Source: Streptomyces coelicoflavus (lineage in GTDB: Bacteria; Actinomycetota; Actinomycetes; Streptomycetales; Streptomycetaceae). From it: DNA of 64,000 nucleotides. Positions 8,075 through 16,445 of the stretch are shown one piece after another (within the stretch, counting starts at the first letter, position 1; every line of letters starts with the position of its first letter). Location of the stretch: positions 285,733 through 349,732 of the forward strand of contig NZ_BEWB01000012.1 in assembly GCF_003112555.1 (NCBI RefSeq). The letters are read 5' to 3'. Below the pieces are notes generated by a model. That model was not told where the DNA came from. It did no database searches and saw nothing but the letters and a program-made list of their open reading frames with translations. The position numbers and the translations under genes were made by a program.

Positions 8075-8746
8075 TCAGAACAGCCGCAGCTTGTCGTCCT
8101 CGATGCCCCGCAGCGCGTCGTAGTCCAGCACCTGGCAGCCGATGCCGCGGTCCGTGGCCAGCACGCGGGCCTGCGGCTTGATCTCCTGGGCGGCGAAGAC
8201 GCCGCGCACCGGGGCGAGATGCGGATCGCGGTTCAGCAGCTCGAGGTAGCGCGTGAGCTGCTCCACGCCGTCGATCTCGCCGCGTCGCTTGATCTCGACC
8301 GCGACGGTCCCGCCCTGGGCGTCCCGGCACAGGATGTCGACGGGGCCGATGGCGGTCATGTACTCGCGTCGGATGAGGGTGTAGCCCTCGCCCAGGGTGT
8401 CGATGCGGTCGGCGAGCAGCTCCTGGAGGTGCGCTTCCACGCCGTCCTTGATCAGGCCCGGATCGACGCCCAGTTCGTGCGAGGAGTCGTGGAGAATCTC
8501 CTCCATCGTGATGATGAGCTTCTCGCCCGCTTTGTTGACGACGGTCCAGACGCCTTCCTCCTCGCCCGTGCCCTCCTTGAGGGCGCACGGAGGCGACATC
8601 CAGTTGAGGGGCTTGTAGGCCCGGTCGTCGGCATGGATCGAGACGCTGCCGTCCGCCTTGACCAGGATCAGCCGGGGGGCCGAGGGCAGGTGGGCGGTGA
8701 GCCGTCCGGCGTAGTCGACGGAGCAGCGGGCAATGACGAGACGCAT
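8075..8746 (-). CDS. nucS: mismatch-specific endonuclease NucS/EndoMS
   Basis: The 223-residue protein is the actinobacterial non-MutS mismatch repair nuclease, which makes double-strand cuts at mispaired bases. The N-terminal half is the DNA-binding/dimer domain. The C-terminal half is a PD-(D/E)xK nuclease with Asp137, Glu151 and Lys153 in GPVDILCRD and VAVEIKRRG, and Gln163 in the following helix. The C-terminus DDKLRLF resembles the sliding-clamp-binding peptide reported for the family. The ATG at 8746 is preceded by TAGCGT eight bases upstream on the complement, suggesting a leaderless mRNA. Length and motifs are complete. Confidence 0.95.
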   Translation of the reverse strand: MRLVIARCSVDYAGRLTAHLPSAPRLILVKADGSVSIHADDRAYKPLNWMSPPCALKEGTGEEEGVWTVVNKAGEKLIITMEEILHDSSHELGVDPGLIKDGVEAHLQELLADRIDTLGEGYTLIRREYMTAIGPVDILCRDAQGGTVAVEIKRRGEIDGVEQLTRYLELLNRDPHLAPVRGVFAAQEIKPQARVLATDRGIGCQVLDYDALRGIEDDKLRLF

Positions 8747-9036
8747 GGTCGGCAACGCTACTCGACGCGCCCGGCCCGACGCGATTCGCCCGTGCCCGGG
8801 CACCCCGCGGCACCACCGCGCGCTGTCCCACTTCTCCCATTGGCCCCGTTGTGCGCACTGGCCGATTGTGGGCCTACGGGATGGTGCCCATCTGGGCATT
8901 CTCCTGGTGCGGTCCCGATCGGTTGCTTACGGTATTGAACGGGAGGTCGCGACCTGTGTACGCAGCGTGTTCGGAATCGCGCACTCCCCTAACTGTCCGG
9001 CAACCCCCGCCAGTCGGGGGTGCGAGAGGAGAACCC
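8747..9036. other. 290-bp divergent intergenic region, nucS / SCO5389-like gene
   Basis: It holds the presumed nucS promoter at its left edge and the promoter of the rightward gene. A seven-bp stem ACCCCCG/CGGGGGT (9003-9021) stands just before the Shine-Dalgarno AGAGGAG of the rightward gene and could affect its translation or mRNA stability. I see no coding potential. Confidence 0.5.
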
Positions 9037-9429
9037 ATGTCGCTCGACGTCTCACCGGCCCTACTCGAACAGGCCGAGCGAGGCGAGGTCGACGAAGCAG
9101 ACTTCGTCGACTGCGTCCGGACCTCCCTGCCCTACGCATGGGAGATGGTCAGCTCCCTGGTGGCCCAGCTGAAGGTCGACGGCGGAGCCTTCGCCGACAA
9201 CCAGACGCCCCCGCCGGACGAGCAGGCGCGCGGCCAGCTCCTGCGTGCGCTCGCGAGTGACGCCATACGCGGTGCACTGCAGCGGCACTTCGGGGTGCGG
9301 CTGGCCTTCCAGAACTGCCACCGGGTGGCGGTGTTCCCGTTGGACTCCTCCGTCGACGAGACGCTGACCAAGTTCACCTCGGTGCGCAGCCAGTTGCTGA
9401 ACCAGTCGCCCGAACTGCGCGACTGCTGA
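9037..9429 (+). CDS. SCO5389 family protein, function unknown
   Basis: The 130-residue acidic protein has no signal peptide or membrane segment. It looks like the small family found throughout Streptomyces that databases name after SCO5389; this is recognition from memory. Visible features are an acidic N-terminal helix (LLEQAERGEVDEADFVDCV), a central helical region and a C-terminal FQNCHRVAVFPLDSS segment with predicted strands. The ATG has AGAGGAG at a good distance. It faces the LLM oxidoreductase gene, from which a hairpin terminator separates it. Confidence 0.8.
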   Translation: MSLDVSPALLEQAERGEVDEADFVDCVRTSLPYAWEMVSSLVAQLKVDGGAFADNQTPPPDEQARGQLLRALASDAIRGALQRHFGVRLAFQNCHRVAVFPLDSSVDETLTKFTSVRSQLLNQSPELRDC

Positions 9430-9446
9430 GGCACCCCAGAGCGCCC

Positions 9447-9497
9447 GCTTGCCGCTCCGTACGTGGGAGGTGCAGTACTTGTACCGGAGCGGCAAGC
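9447..9497. terminator. hairpin terminator between convergent genes
   Basis: A perfect 12-bp stem GCTTGCCGCTCC/GGAGCGGCAAGC encloses a 27-base loop with a smaller GTAC-based inner pairing. It lies 17 bases after one stop and 15 bases beyond the other, so it can serve both strands. Confidence 0.8.
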
Positions 9498-9512
9498 TCC
9501 CCGCCCGCGGGC

Positions 9513-10541
9513 TCAGCGGAGCTGGGGGAGCACCTCGGCCCCGAGCCGCCGTACGTTCTCCTCGGTCGCCGCCAGGTCTCCCGAGCCCTCGACGAGGAGG
9601 GCGAAGCGGGAGATGCCGGTCCGTTCGCCGGTCGCCGCGAGCCGGTCCGCGCACAGCCGGGGCGTGCCCACCGGGTGCAGCCCGCAGAGCAGTTCGGTGT
9701 AGGCGTACGGGTCGCGCATCCGCCGCTCCCGGCCGTCCACCGTGACATGGGCGCCGAGCCCCTGCCGCAGCCAGCCCGGCATCGCCTTGAGCAGGGTCTC
9801 CGCCGCGTCCGTGCGCCGGTCCGCGATCTGGCAGACGCCGGCCGAGACGTGTCCGGCGCCGTGGATCTCCGCCGCCGGACGCCCGGCCGCACGCGCGTGG
9901 CGCCGCCACAGGGCGACCATCTCCGCCTTCTCCTCGTCGCCGACGTGCATCCCGAGGAGCATCGGCAGCCCCCGTTCGGCCGCCATGCGCACGCTCGACG
10001 GCGAGGTGCAGGCCACGACGACCTCCGGGCCCGGCTCCTCCGAGAGGGACTCCGACGGCCGCGGCACGACGGGCACCTCGCGGAAGCCGAAGCGGTCCCC
10101 CGAGGCGCCGACGGCCGGTTCGCGCAGCCAGCGCAGCAGCAGGTCGAGCGACTCCGGAAAACCCTTCTCGTACGCCTCCAGACCCGCGCCGAACACCTCC
10201 AGGTCCACCCACGGCCCGCCGCGGCCCACGCCCAGCGAGAAGCGGCCGCCGCTGGTGACGTGCAGCAGCGCGGCCTGCTCGCCGAGCGCCACCGGGTGGA
10301 CGGTGGGCAGCACGCTGACCGCCGTGCCGACCCGCAGACGCCGGGTGCGGCCCAGCAGCAGCGCGGCCAGGGTCACGGCCGACGGACACGTGCCGTACGG
10401 CACGAAGTGGTGTTCGGCCAGCCAGACCGTGTCGAGCCCGGCCTCCTCGGCGACCTCGGCCGAGCGGACCGCGCGGTGCAGCGCCTCGCCCTGGCCCTGG
10501 CCCGGGAACTGGGCTCCCAACACGAAACTTCCTACGCGCAT
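9513..10541 (-). CDS. LLM-class flavin-dependent oxidoreductase
   Basis: The 342-residue protein has the luciferase-like monooxygenase TIM-barrel pattern: EEAGLDTVWLAEHHF near residue 40, TRRLRVGTAVSVLP, and SGGRFSLGVGRGGPWVDLEVFG. These bind FMN or F420 in the family. Streptomyces has many such enzymes acting on varied substrates, so the reaction cannot be named. The ATG at 10541 follows AGGAAAAGGC. The gene appears monocistronic and is divergent from the small zinc-ligand protein gene. Confidence 0.85.
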   Translation of the reverse strand: MRVGSFVLGAQFPGQGQGEALHRAVRSAEVAEEAGLDTVWLAEHHFVPYGTCPSAVTLAALLLGRTRRLRVGTAVSVLPTVHPVALGEQAALLHVTSGGRFSLGVGRGGPWVDLEVFGAGLEAYEKGFPESLDLLLRWLREPAVGASGDRFGFREVPVVPRPSESLSEEPGPEVVVACTSPSSVRMAAERGLPMLLGMHVGDEEKAEMVALWRRHARAAGRPAAEIHGAGHVSAGVCQIADRRTDAAETLLKAMPGWLRQGLGAHVTVDGRERRMRDPYAYTELLCGLHPVGTPRLCADRLAATGERTGISRFALLVEGSGDLAATEENVRRLGAEVLPQLR

Positions 10542-10797
10542 TGCCTTTTCCTGCTTCCTCGGCCCCGACACGGAGCTCCCCCACAGGGCATAACCGCCTG
10601 ACACGTGCCGAGGACACGGCCGGACGAAGGAATTTGCGGATTGTCTGCAGAATCGGCCGTTGTGGGACGTCGTGCCGGGCCCGGCCGGAACCCCGCGCGG
10701 GGGGAGCCGCAGTGTTCCGGCGGCGTACGCGTACCCGTGCCCGTGCCGCGTAGGCTGGATGCCGCCCTGCTTCCTGTATAGCTCCGTGAGGTGTCCT

Positions 10798-11130
10798 GTG
10801 TCCCCGCGTCGCAACCGAGCCAAGGGAGCCGGTTCGTCCGGCCGGAGCGCCGAGGACGACGGCTCCGGCCGCTACGGCGGCTGGCAGTCCGCGGAGAGCT
10901 GGCAGGGCGAGGAGTGGAGCGTACGGCACGTGGCGGGCGCCAGCGCGCAGGGGAAGTCGTACCGCTGCCCGGGGTGCGACCAGCTCATTCCGGACGGAGT
11001 CCCGCACGTCGTGGCCTGGCCGGCCCACTCGGGCGTCGACGACCGCCGGCACTGGCACAAGTCGTGCTGGAACGCGAAGGACCGCCGCACCACGCGGGTG
11101 CAGCGGTCCCGTAACGCGCCGAGGTTCTGA
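10798..11130 (+). CDS. small basic protein with a CxxC-HxHxxC zinc-site pattern
   Basis: The 110-residue basic protein carries CPGC at residues 57-60 and HWHKSC at 85-90, a likely four-ligand zinc site. Ser/Arg-rich ends on both sides may bind nucleic acid. Homologues are often labelled ATP/GTP-binding protein without support; I see no P-loop. GAGG six bases upstream supports the GTG at 10798. A GTG at 10786 in the same frame is possible but lacks a ribosome binding site. It ends only eight bases before the stop of the convergent ABC permease gene. Confidence 0.75.
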   Translation: MSPRRNRAKGAGSSGRSAEDDGSGRYGGWQSAESWQGEEWSVRHVAGASAQGKSYRCPGCDQLIPDGVPHVVAWPAHSGVDDRRHWHKSCWNAKDRRTTRVQRSRNAPRF

Positions 11131-11138
11131 ACCCCCGT

Positions 11139-11990
11139 TTACACGTCCCGCTTCTCCAGCAGGGCGAAGGCGGCGGCGAACGCCACCGCGGTCACGCCGA
11201 GCACGATCCACAGCGGGTCCCAGCCCGAGGGTCCGGAGTCGGAGAGCGAGTTGGCGTAGAAGATGCTCATCTGGTTCGGGATCGAGTACTCGAACAGGGC
11301 CTGCTGCACGTCCTTGAGCGACTCCGAGAACATGAACAGCGCGATCACCAGCGGGGCGAGCAGCACGCCGATCATGAGAGTGATGGCGCCCGCCGAGTGC
11401 CGGATGACCGAGCCCGCGGCCAGCGAGAGCAGCCCGAGCAGCGCGATGTAGAGCGAGACGCCGACGGTGCCCTTCAGCCACTCCTCGCCGGTGGGGTCGC
11501 CGGCCCCGTTGCCCTCCAGCGTGGACACGTGGAACAGCCCGACCAGGGTCGCGGACACGAGCGTCACCACGAAGGCGACCAGGAAGAACACGATGCCCTT
11601 GGCCGCCAGCACCCGGCCGCGGCTGGGGCAGGCGGTCATGGTCGTGCGGATCATGCCCGTGCCGTACTCCGAGGCGGTGGTCAGCACGCCGAGCGTGATC
11701 ACGCAGATGCTGCCGAGCAGCAGGCCGAAGAAGCCGAGGCTCAGCGCGCTCTCGCCGGCCAGGTCGGAGTCCGAGCTCGCCACCACCGCGCCGGTCAGCA
11801 GCCCGATGCCGAGGACGAGCAGGACGAACACGCCCAGCGTCCACATCGTCGAGCGCACCGACTTGATCTTCGTCCACTCGGAGGCCAGGGCGTGCAGGAG
11901 GGTCGTGCGCACCACCGGGATCGGCGAGGTGTAGGTCGGGTACGGCGAACCGGGCGCGGCCTGCTGCGTCGGGGGCTGGGGGGTGCTCAT
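11139..11990 (-). CDS. ABC-2 permease, second exporter
   Basis: The 283-residue permease starts with a Pro/Gln-rich cytoplasmic tail, then LASEWTKIKSVRSTMWTLG, the conserved entry to the first helix of this permease group. About six membrane segments follow, and it ends ALLEKRDV. Its ATG overlaps the ATPase stop by four bases, so translation is coupled. Sequence and gene order closely resemble the next pair (13419-15190), so the two arose by duplication. The substrate is unknown. Confidence 0.88.
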   Translation of the reverse strand: MSTPQPPTQQAAPGSPYPTYTSPIPVVRTTLLHALASEWTKIKSVRSTMWTLGVFVLLVLGIGLLTGAVVASSDSDLAGESALSLGFFGLLLGSICVITLGVLTTASEYGTGMIRTTMTACPSRGRVLAAKGIVFFLVAFVVTLVSATLVGLFHVSTLEGNGAGDPTGEEWLKGTVGVSLYIALLGLLSLAAGSVIRHSAGAITLMIGVLLAPLVIALFMFSESLKDVQQALFEYSIPNQMSIFYANSLSDSGPSGWDPLWIVLGVTAVAFAAAFALLEKRDV

Positions 11991-13282
11991 CGGGCGTCCT
12001 CGGGCTTGGTCGGGTCGGTGACCGGCGCGGAGGCGGGCGCCGGGGCGGCGGAAGGGGGCGCGGGAGCGGCGGCGGGCGGCGCCGAGGCGGGCGGCTGGGG
12101 CATCTGCGGAGCCTGTGGGGCCTGCTGTGCCTGCTGGGCCGCGTACGGGTTGGCCGGCTGGCCGCCCGGCACCGCGCCGGGTGCCTGCGGGGCGCCGTAC
12201 GGGCCCGCCGGGGCCTGGCCCGGGGCGCCCTGCGGCGCGGCGAAGGGCTGACCGCCCTGCTGGGGCGGCGGCGGGGCGTACCACCCCGGCTGGCCCTGCC
12301 CCGGCACCGGCATCGGCGGCTGCGCGCCGGGCGGCAGGGGCTGCTGGAGCCCGGCCTTCTGGTCGGCGGTCGACCGGTAGTCCACGGCGCCCTGCGTCAT
12401 CCGCATGTACGCCTCCTCCAGCGAGGCCTGGTGCGGCGACAGCTCCCACAGCCGTACGTCACTGGCGTGCGCGACGTCGCTGATCCGGGGGAGGGGAAGG
12501 CCGGTCACGCGCAGCGCGCCGTCCTGCTCGGGCAGCACGTGGCCGCCCGCCTCGGTCAGCGCCGAGGTCAGCTTCTCGCGCAGCTGCGGCTCGGTGTCCG
12601 GCGTCCGCACCCGCGCGAAGTCGGCGGAGTTGGCCGAGATGAACTCCGTCACGCTCATGTCGGCCATCAGCTGGCCGCGCCCGATGACGATCAGGTGGTC
12701 GGCGGTCAGCGCCATCTCGCTCATCAGGTGCGAGGAGACGAAGACGGTGCGGCCCTCCGCCGCGAGCGCCTTCATCAGGTTGCGCACCCAGTGGATGCCC
12801 TCCGGGTCGAGGCCGTTGACCGGCTCGTCGAAGAGCAGCACCTGGGGGTCGCCGAGCAGCGCGGCGGCGATGCCGAGCCGCTGGCCCATGCCGAGGGAGA
12901 AGCCCTTGGAACGCCGCCTGGCCACGTCCTGGAGGCCCACCACGCCGAGCACCTCGTCCACCCGCCGGGCCGGGATGCCGGACAGCTGGGCGAGGCTCAG
13001 CAGGTGGTTGCGGGCGGCGCGGCCGCCGTGCACCGCCTTGGCGTCGAGGAGCGCCCCGACGTGGCGCGCGGCGTTGGGCAGCTTGCGGTACGGGTGGCCG
13101 CCGATCGTCACGTGCCCCGCCGTGGGGTTGTCCAGGCCCAGGATCATCCGCATCGTCGTCGACTTGCCCGAGCCGTTGGGCCCGAGGAAGCCGGTGACGG
13201 CACCGGGCCGCACCTGGAAGGAGAGGTTGTACACGGCGGTCTTGTCGCCGTATCGCTTGGTCAGGCCGACAGCCTCGATCAT
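11987..13282 (-). CDS. ABC transporter ATPase with a long Pro/Gln/Ala tail
   Basis: The 431-residue protein contains a complete ATPase: GPNGSGKST, the signature SLGMGQRLGIAAAL, Walker B VLLFDEPVNGLDPEG and H-loop SSHLMSEM. The region to about 310 matches its paralogue at 14192-15190. After DYRSTADQ a tail of about 110 residues is almost only Pro, Gln, Ala and Gly. Such tails are disordered, and the matching permease also starts Pro/Gln-rich. I prefer the ATG at 13282 (MIEAVGL). A GTG nine bases further upstream is in frame but lacks a ribosome binding site. Confidence 0.9.
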   Translation of the reverse strand: MIEAVGLTKRYGDKTAVYNLSFQVRPGAVTGFLGPNGSGKSTTMRMILGLDNPTAGHVTIGGHPYRKLPNAARHVGALLDAKAVHGGRAARNHLLSLAQLSGIPARRVDEVLGVVGLQDVARRRSKGFSLGMGQRLGIAAALLGDPQVLLFDEPVNGLDPEGIHWVRNLMKALAAEGRTVFVSSHLMSEMALTADHLIVIGRGQLMADMSVTEFISANSADFARVRTPDTEPQLREKLTSALTEAGGHVLPEQDGALRVTGLPLPRISDVAHASDVRLWELSPHQASLEEAYMRMTQGAVDYRSTADQKAGLQQPLPPGAQPPMPVPGQGQPGWYAPPPPQQGGQPFAAPQGAPGQAPAGPYGAPQAPGAVPGGQPANPYAAQQAQQAPQAPQMPQPPASAPPAAAPAPPSAAPAPASAPVTDPTKPEDAR

Positions 13283-13418
13283 GCTCCGCACCCATCGGAA
13301 GGTTCAGGGACAGCAGGGCACACGCCCCCGTAAGGGTTAGGAGGATATCCACGCGCTGACGGTTCCGTTCAAGCGCGGGCAAAATCCGACGCCGGACGGA
13401 CGCGTTCCACCCTGTGTG

Positions 13419-14189
13419 CTAGGCGTCCCGCTTCTTCAGCACGGCGTACCCGCCCACGAGTGCCGCGATCACCCACAGTGCCATGATCCCGAGGCCGCCC
13501 CACGGACCGTACGGCACGTCGTCGTCGATCGGCCTGACCACCTGCATGATCCGGCTGCCGGCCTGGTCGGGCAGGAACCGGCCGACCTTCTCCGTCGCCG
13601 GGACGTTGCCCAGGATGTTGGAGATCAGGAAGAAGAACGGCATCAGGATGCCCAGCGACAGCATGGGGGAGCGCAGCATCGCGGCGACCCCCATCGAGAA
13701 CATCGCGATCAGGGTCATGTAGAGGCCGCCGCCGAACACCGCGCGCAGCACGCCCGGGTCGCCGATCGACGCCTTGAGATCGCCGAGCATCGCCTGGCCG
13801 AGGAAGAAGGTGGCGAAGCTGGTGACCATGCCCACGACCAGTGCCAGGACGGTCGCCACCGCGATCTTGCTGAACAGGAAGGTCCCGCGGCGCGGCACGG
13901 CGGCCAGCGAGGTGCGGATCATGCCGGAGCTGTACTCGTTGCCCACGACCAGCACCCCGAACACGATCATCGCCAGCTGGCCGAGGCTGGTGCCGGCGAA
14001 GCTGATGAAGGTCGGGTCGAAGGCGAGCTGGTCCCGTCGGCTCATGTCGTCGAACTGGCTCTTGGTCAGGGCCGAGATCAGCATGCCGAGGGCGATGGTG
14101 ACGACCACGGCGAGGCCCAGCGTCCACACCGTGGACGCGACCGACCGGATCTTGGTCCACTCGGACCGGACGACCTGTGTCGCCGCCAT
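13419..14189 (-). CDS. ABC-2 permease, third exporter
   Basis: The 256-residue protein opens directly with VVRSEWTKIRSVASTVWTLG, shared with the neighbouring permease but without the Pro/Gln tail. Six hydrophobic segments follow, with the family GNEYSSGMIRTSLAAVPRR loop, and the end is YAVLKKRDA. It lies two bases after its ATPase gene, so the two are co-translated. The shared entry and end motifs of the two permeases argue for an ancient tandem duplication. Confidence 0.88.
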   Translation of the reverse strand: MAATQVVRSEWTKIRSVASTVWTLGLAVVVTIALGMLISALTKSQFDDMSRRDQLAFDPTFISFAGTSLGQLAMIVFGVLVVGNEYSSGMIRTSLAAVPRRGTFLFSKIAVATVLALVVGMVTSFATFFLGQAMLGDLKASIGDPGVLRAVFGGGLYMTLIAMFSMGVAAMLRSPMLSLGILMPFFFLISNILGNVPATEKVGRFLPDQAGSRIMQVVRPIDDDVPYGPWGGLGIMALWVIAALVGGYAVLKKRDA

Positions 14190-14191
14190 GC

Positions 14192-15190
14192 TCAACCCCT
14201 CTTCCAGTCGCTGCCCCACTGCTGCCGCGGCGGCGGCCCCGGTGGCTGTTGCTGCTGCTGCGGCGGCACCGCGCCGGGCGGCTGCCCGTCGTGCGCGTGG
14301 TACTCCACGGACTCCGCGGTCAGCTGCATGAACGCCTCCTCCAGCGAGGCGCGCTGCGGGCTCAGTTCGTGCAGCACGATCTGCTGCCGCGCCGCCAGCT
14401 CGCCGACCGCCTCGGACTTGTCGCCGTCCACCTCCAGGACCCCGTCGCCCACCTCGACGACCGTGACCCCGGCACCGTGCAGCGCGTCGAGCAGCTGCTC
14501 GCGCTGCGGGGTGCGGATCCGGACGTAGCTGCGCGAGTTCTCCGCGATGAACTCGGCCATCGAGGTGTCCGCGAGGAGCCTGCCCTGGCCGATGACGACC
14601 AGGTGGTCGGCGGTCAGCGCCATCTCGCTCATCAGGTGGGAGGAGACGAAGACCGTACGGCCCTGGGAGGCCAGGGTCTTCATCAGATTGCGGATCCAGT
14701 GGATGCCCTCGGGGTCCAGCCCGTTGACCGGCTCGTCGAACATCAGGATCCGCGGGTCGCCGAGGAGCGCGGCGGCGATGCCGAGCCGCTGGCCCATGCC
14801 GAGGGAGAAGCCCTTGGTCTTCTTCCGGGCGACCGCCGAGAGCCCGACCGTGTCCAGGACCTCGCGCACCCGGCTCGCGGGAATGCCGTTGCTCTGCGCG
14901 AGGCACAGCAGATGGTTGTGGGCGCTGCGCCCGCCGTGCCAGGCCTTGGCCTCCAGGAGCGCGCCGATGTACGTCAGCGGGTCCGGCAGCTGGTCGTAGT
15001 GCCTGCCGTCGATCCGCACGTCCCCGGCGGTCGGCCGGTCCAGGCCGAGCACCATCCGCATGGTCGTCGACTTGCCCGCGCCGTTGGGCCCGAGGAAGCC
15101 CGTGATGATGCCGGGTCTGACGGTGAAGGAGAGATTGTTGACCGCCACCTTCTCGCCGTACCGCTTGGTCAGCCCCTCGAGCTCGATCAT
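14192..15190 (-). CDS. ABC transporter ATPase, third exporter
   Basis: The 332-residue ATPase has GPNGAGKST, SLGMGQRLGIAAAL, MFDEPVNGLDPEG and SSHLMSEM, all intact, and a short Pro/Gln tail. It is paralogous to the ATPase at 11987-13282. A TAGCGT -10 box (15198-15203, complement) lies seven bases upstream of the ATG at 15190, which makes that ATG the likely leaderless start. The in-frame GTG at 15199 would lie inside the promoter. Confidence 0.92.
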   Translation of the reverse strand: MIELEGLTKRYGEKVAVNNLSFTVRPGIITGFLGPNGAGKSTTMRMVLGLDRPTAGDVRIDGRHYDQLPDPLTYIGALLEAKAWHGGRSAHNHLLCLAQSNGIPASRVREVLDTVGLSAVARKKTKGFSLGMGQRLGIAAALLGDPRILMFDEPVNGLDPEGIHWIRNLMKTLASQGRTVFVSSHLMSEMALTADHLVVIGQGRLLADTSMAEFIAENSRSYVRIRTPQREQLLDALHGAGVTVVEVGDGVLEVDGDKSEAVGELAARQQIVLHELSPQRASLEEAFMQLTAESVEYHAHDGQPPGAVPPQQQQQPPGPPPRQQWGSDWKRG

Positions 15191-15197
15191 GGCGCCC

Positions 15198-15203
15198 ACG
15201 CTA
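15198..15203 (-). promoter_or_regulatory. -10 box deciding the start of the ABC ATPase
   Basis: TAGCGT on the complement fits the TANNNT pattern and is seven bases from the ATG, predicting a leaderless transcript. A hairpin lies directly upstream at 15209-15250. Confidence 0.45.
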
Positions 15204-15208
15204 GAACG

Positions 15209-15250
15209 GGACGAGGCCCGCTGCCACCCCAGTGACAGAAGGCCTCGTCC
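15209..15250 (-). terminator. hairpin between filP and the ABC operon
   Basis: GGACGAGGCC and GGCCTCGTCC form a perfect 10-bp stem around a 22-base loop, 56 bases downstream of the filP stop and just before the ABC promoter. It most likely ends the filP transcript. Confidence 0.6.
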
Positions 15251-15305
15251 TTGTTCCTGCTCGTTCCTGCGCGGTCGTACGGATGCAGCAGGAGCGCGCC
15301 CCCGG

Positions 15306-16238
15306 TCAGCGGGACTGCTGGGCCGGCACCCCGCGGGAGACCGACTCGTCCTCGACCGCCGGGGCGGCGGCCACCGCGGCGCCCGTGAGCGAAGCCAGCA
15401 TCTCGCGCACGTTGGTCAGCTGCGCGTTGATGGAGTCGCGGCGGTTGGTGAGGGCGGCCAGCTCGCGCTCCGACTCCGAACGGATCCGGTCGGCCTTGGC
15501 GTTGGCGTCGGCCACGATGTCCTCGGACTGGCGCTGCGCCGTCTCCACGGTCTGGCGGGCCCGGCGCTCGGCGTCCGTGCGCAGCTTCTCCGCCTCCAGG
15601 CGCAGCTGCTCCGCGCGGTGCTCGATCTCCGCGAGCCGCTTCTCGGCCTTGGCCTGACGGGAGGCCAGGTCGCGCTCGGACTGCTCGCGGCGCTTGGCGA
15701 GGTTCGTCTCGAAGTCCGCGGCGGCCTGCGCGGCCTTGGCGCGGGTCTCCTCGAACAGGGCGTCGGCCTCGTCGCGCTTGGACTGCGCGTCCTTCTGCGC
15801 CTCGGAGCGCAGCTGGGAGGCGTCGCCCTTGGCCTTCTCGACGATCCGGACTCCCTCGTCCTCGGCCTTGGCCTTGCGCTCCGCGGCGTACGACTCCGCG
15901 TCGTTGCGCACCTGCTGGGCCGAGGACTCGGCCAGCTCGCGGTGCTGCTCGGCCGCGCGACGGGCCTCCTCGCGCAGGTCCTTCGCCTCTTCCTCGGCGA
16001 GCCGCAGGATCTTCTCGACCCGGGCGCCGAGACCGGCGTACGACGGCTCTGCGTCGTTGACCTGGGCCTGGGCGTTCTGGGTCTCGAGGTGGAGCTCCTC
16101 GATGCGCTTTTCCAGAGCGGTGATGCGGGAGTGAGCGCTGTCACGGTCGGAGACGAGCTTGGAGATGCGTTCGTCCACCTGAGCGCGGTCGTACCCACGC
16201 CGCACAAGCTCGAAGCCGTAGGGGGAAGTGTCGCTCAT
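15306..16238 (-). CDS. filP: intermediate-filament-like cytoskeletal protein FilP
   Basis: The 310-residue coiled-coil protein has the length I remember for S. coelicolor FilP. The N-terminus (GFELVRRGYDRAQVDERISKL) is the DivIVA-like segment. A continuous Ala/Glu/Arg coiled coil then runs from about residue 25 to 285 with no membrane segment. FilP forms a cytoplasmic network behind growing hyphal tips, gives cells stiffness, and interacts with DivIVA and Scy. The latter is encoded immediately upstream on the same strand. A ribosome binding site AGGAA precedes the ATG. A TAGGAT (16280-16285, complement) in the 207-base gap may be part of its own promoter. Confidence 0.95.
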   Translation of the reverse strand: MSDTSPYGFELVRRGYDRAQVDERISKLVSDRDSAHSRITALEKRIEELHLETQNAQAQVNDAEPSYAGLGARVEKILRLAEEEAKDLREEARRAAEQHRELAESSAQQVRNDAESYAAERKAKAEDEGVRIVEKAKGDASQLRSEAQKDAQSKRDEADALFEETRAKAAQAAADFETNLAKRREQSERDLASRQAKAEKRLAEIEHRAEQLRLEAEKLRTDAERRARQTVETAQRQSEDIVADANAKADRIRSESERELAALTNRRDSINAQLTNVREMLASLTGAAVAAAPAVEDESVSRGVPAQQSR

Positions 16239-16445
16239 GGGGTTCCTGTCGAAAGAGACCGGGTGAGGTGATAGAGGGAATCCTAGGCGCCAATGCGGTG
16301 TGTCATCGAGCGGATGCACGTTTGGTACGGAGAATGACACCTCTTTTGAGTGGCTGACCCGCGGATGGCTTGCCAAAGTTCTGGTCAACGGTTCCGTCCG
16401 GACCCGGCCAAAGATCTCCAGCAGACACCGAATCCGCCCCGGATG

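Noticed and set aside
15191..15199. GTG start of the ABC ATPase nine bases upstream of the ATG
   Set aside because: The TAGCGT -10 box overlaps it, so it would lie upstream of the transcription start.
14177..15235. 352-codon rightward open frame over the ABC ATPase
   Set aside because: Composition (His/Gln/Arg/Asp) and lack of motifs show it is a shadow of the real leftward ATPase.
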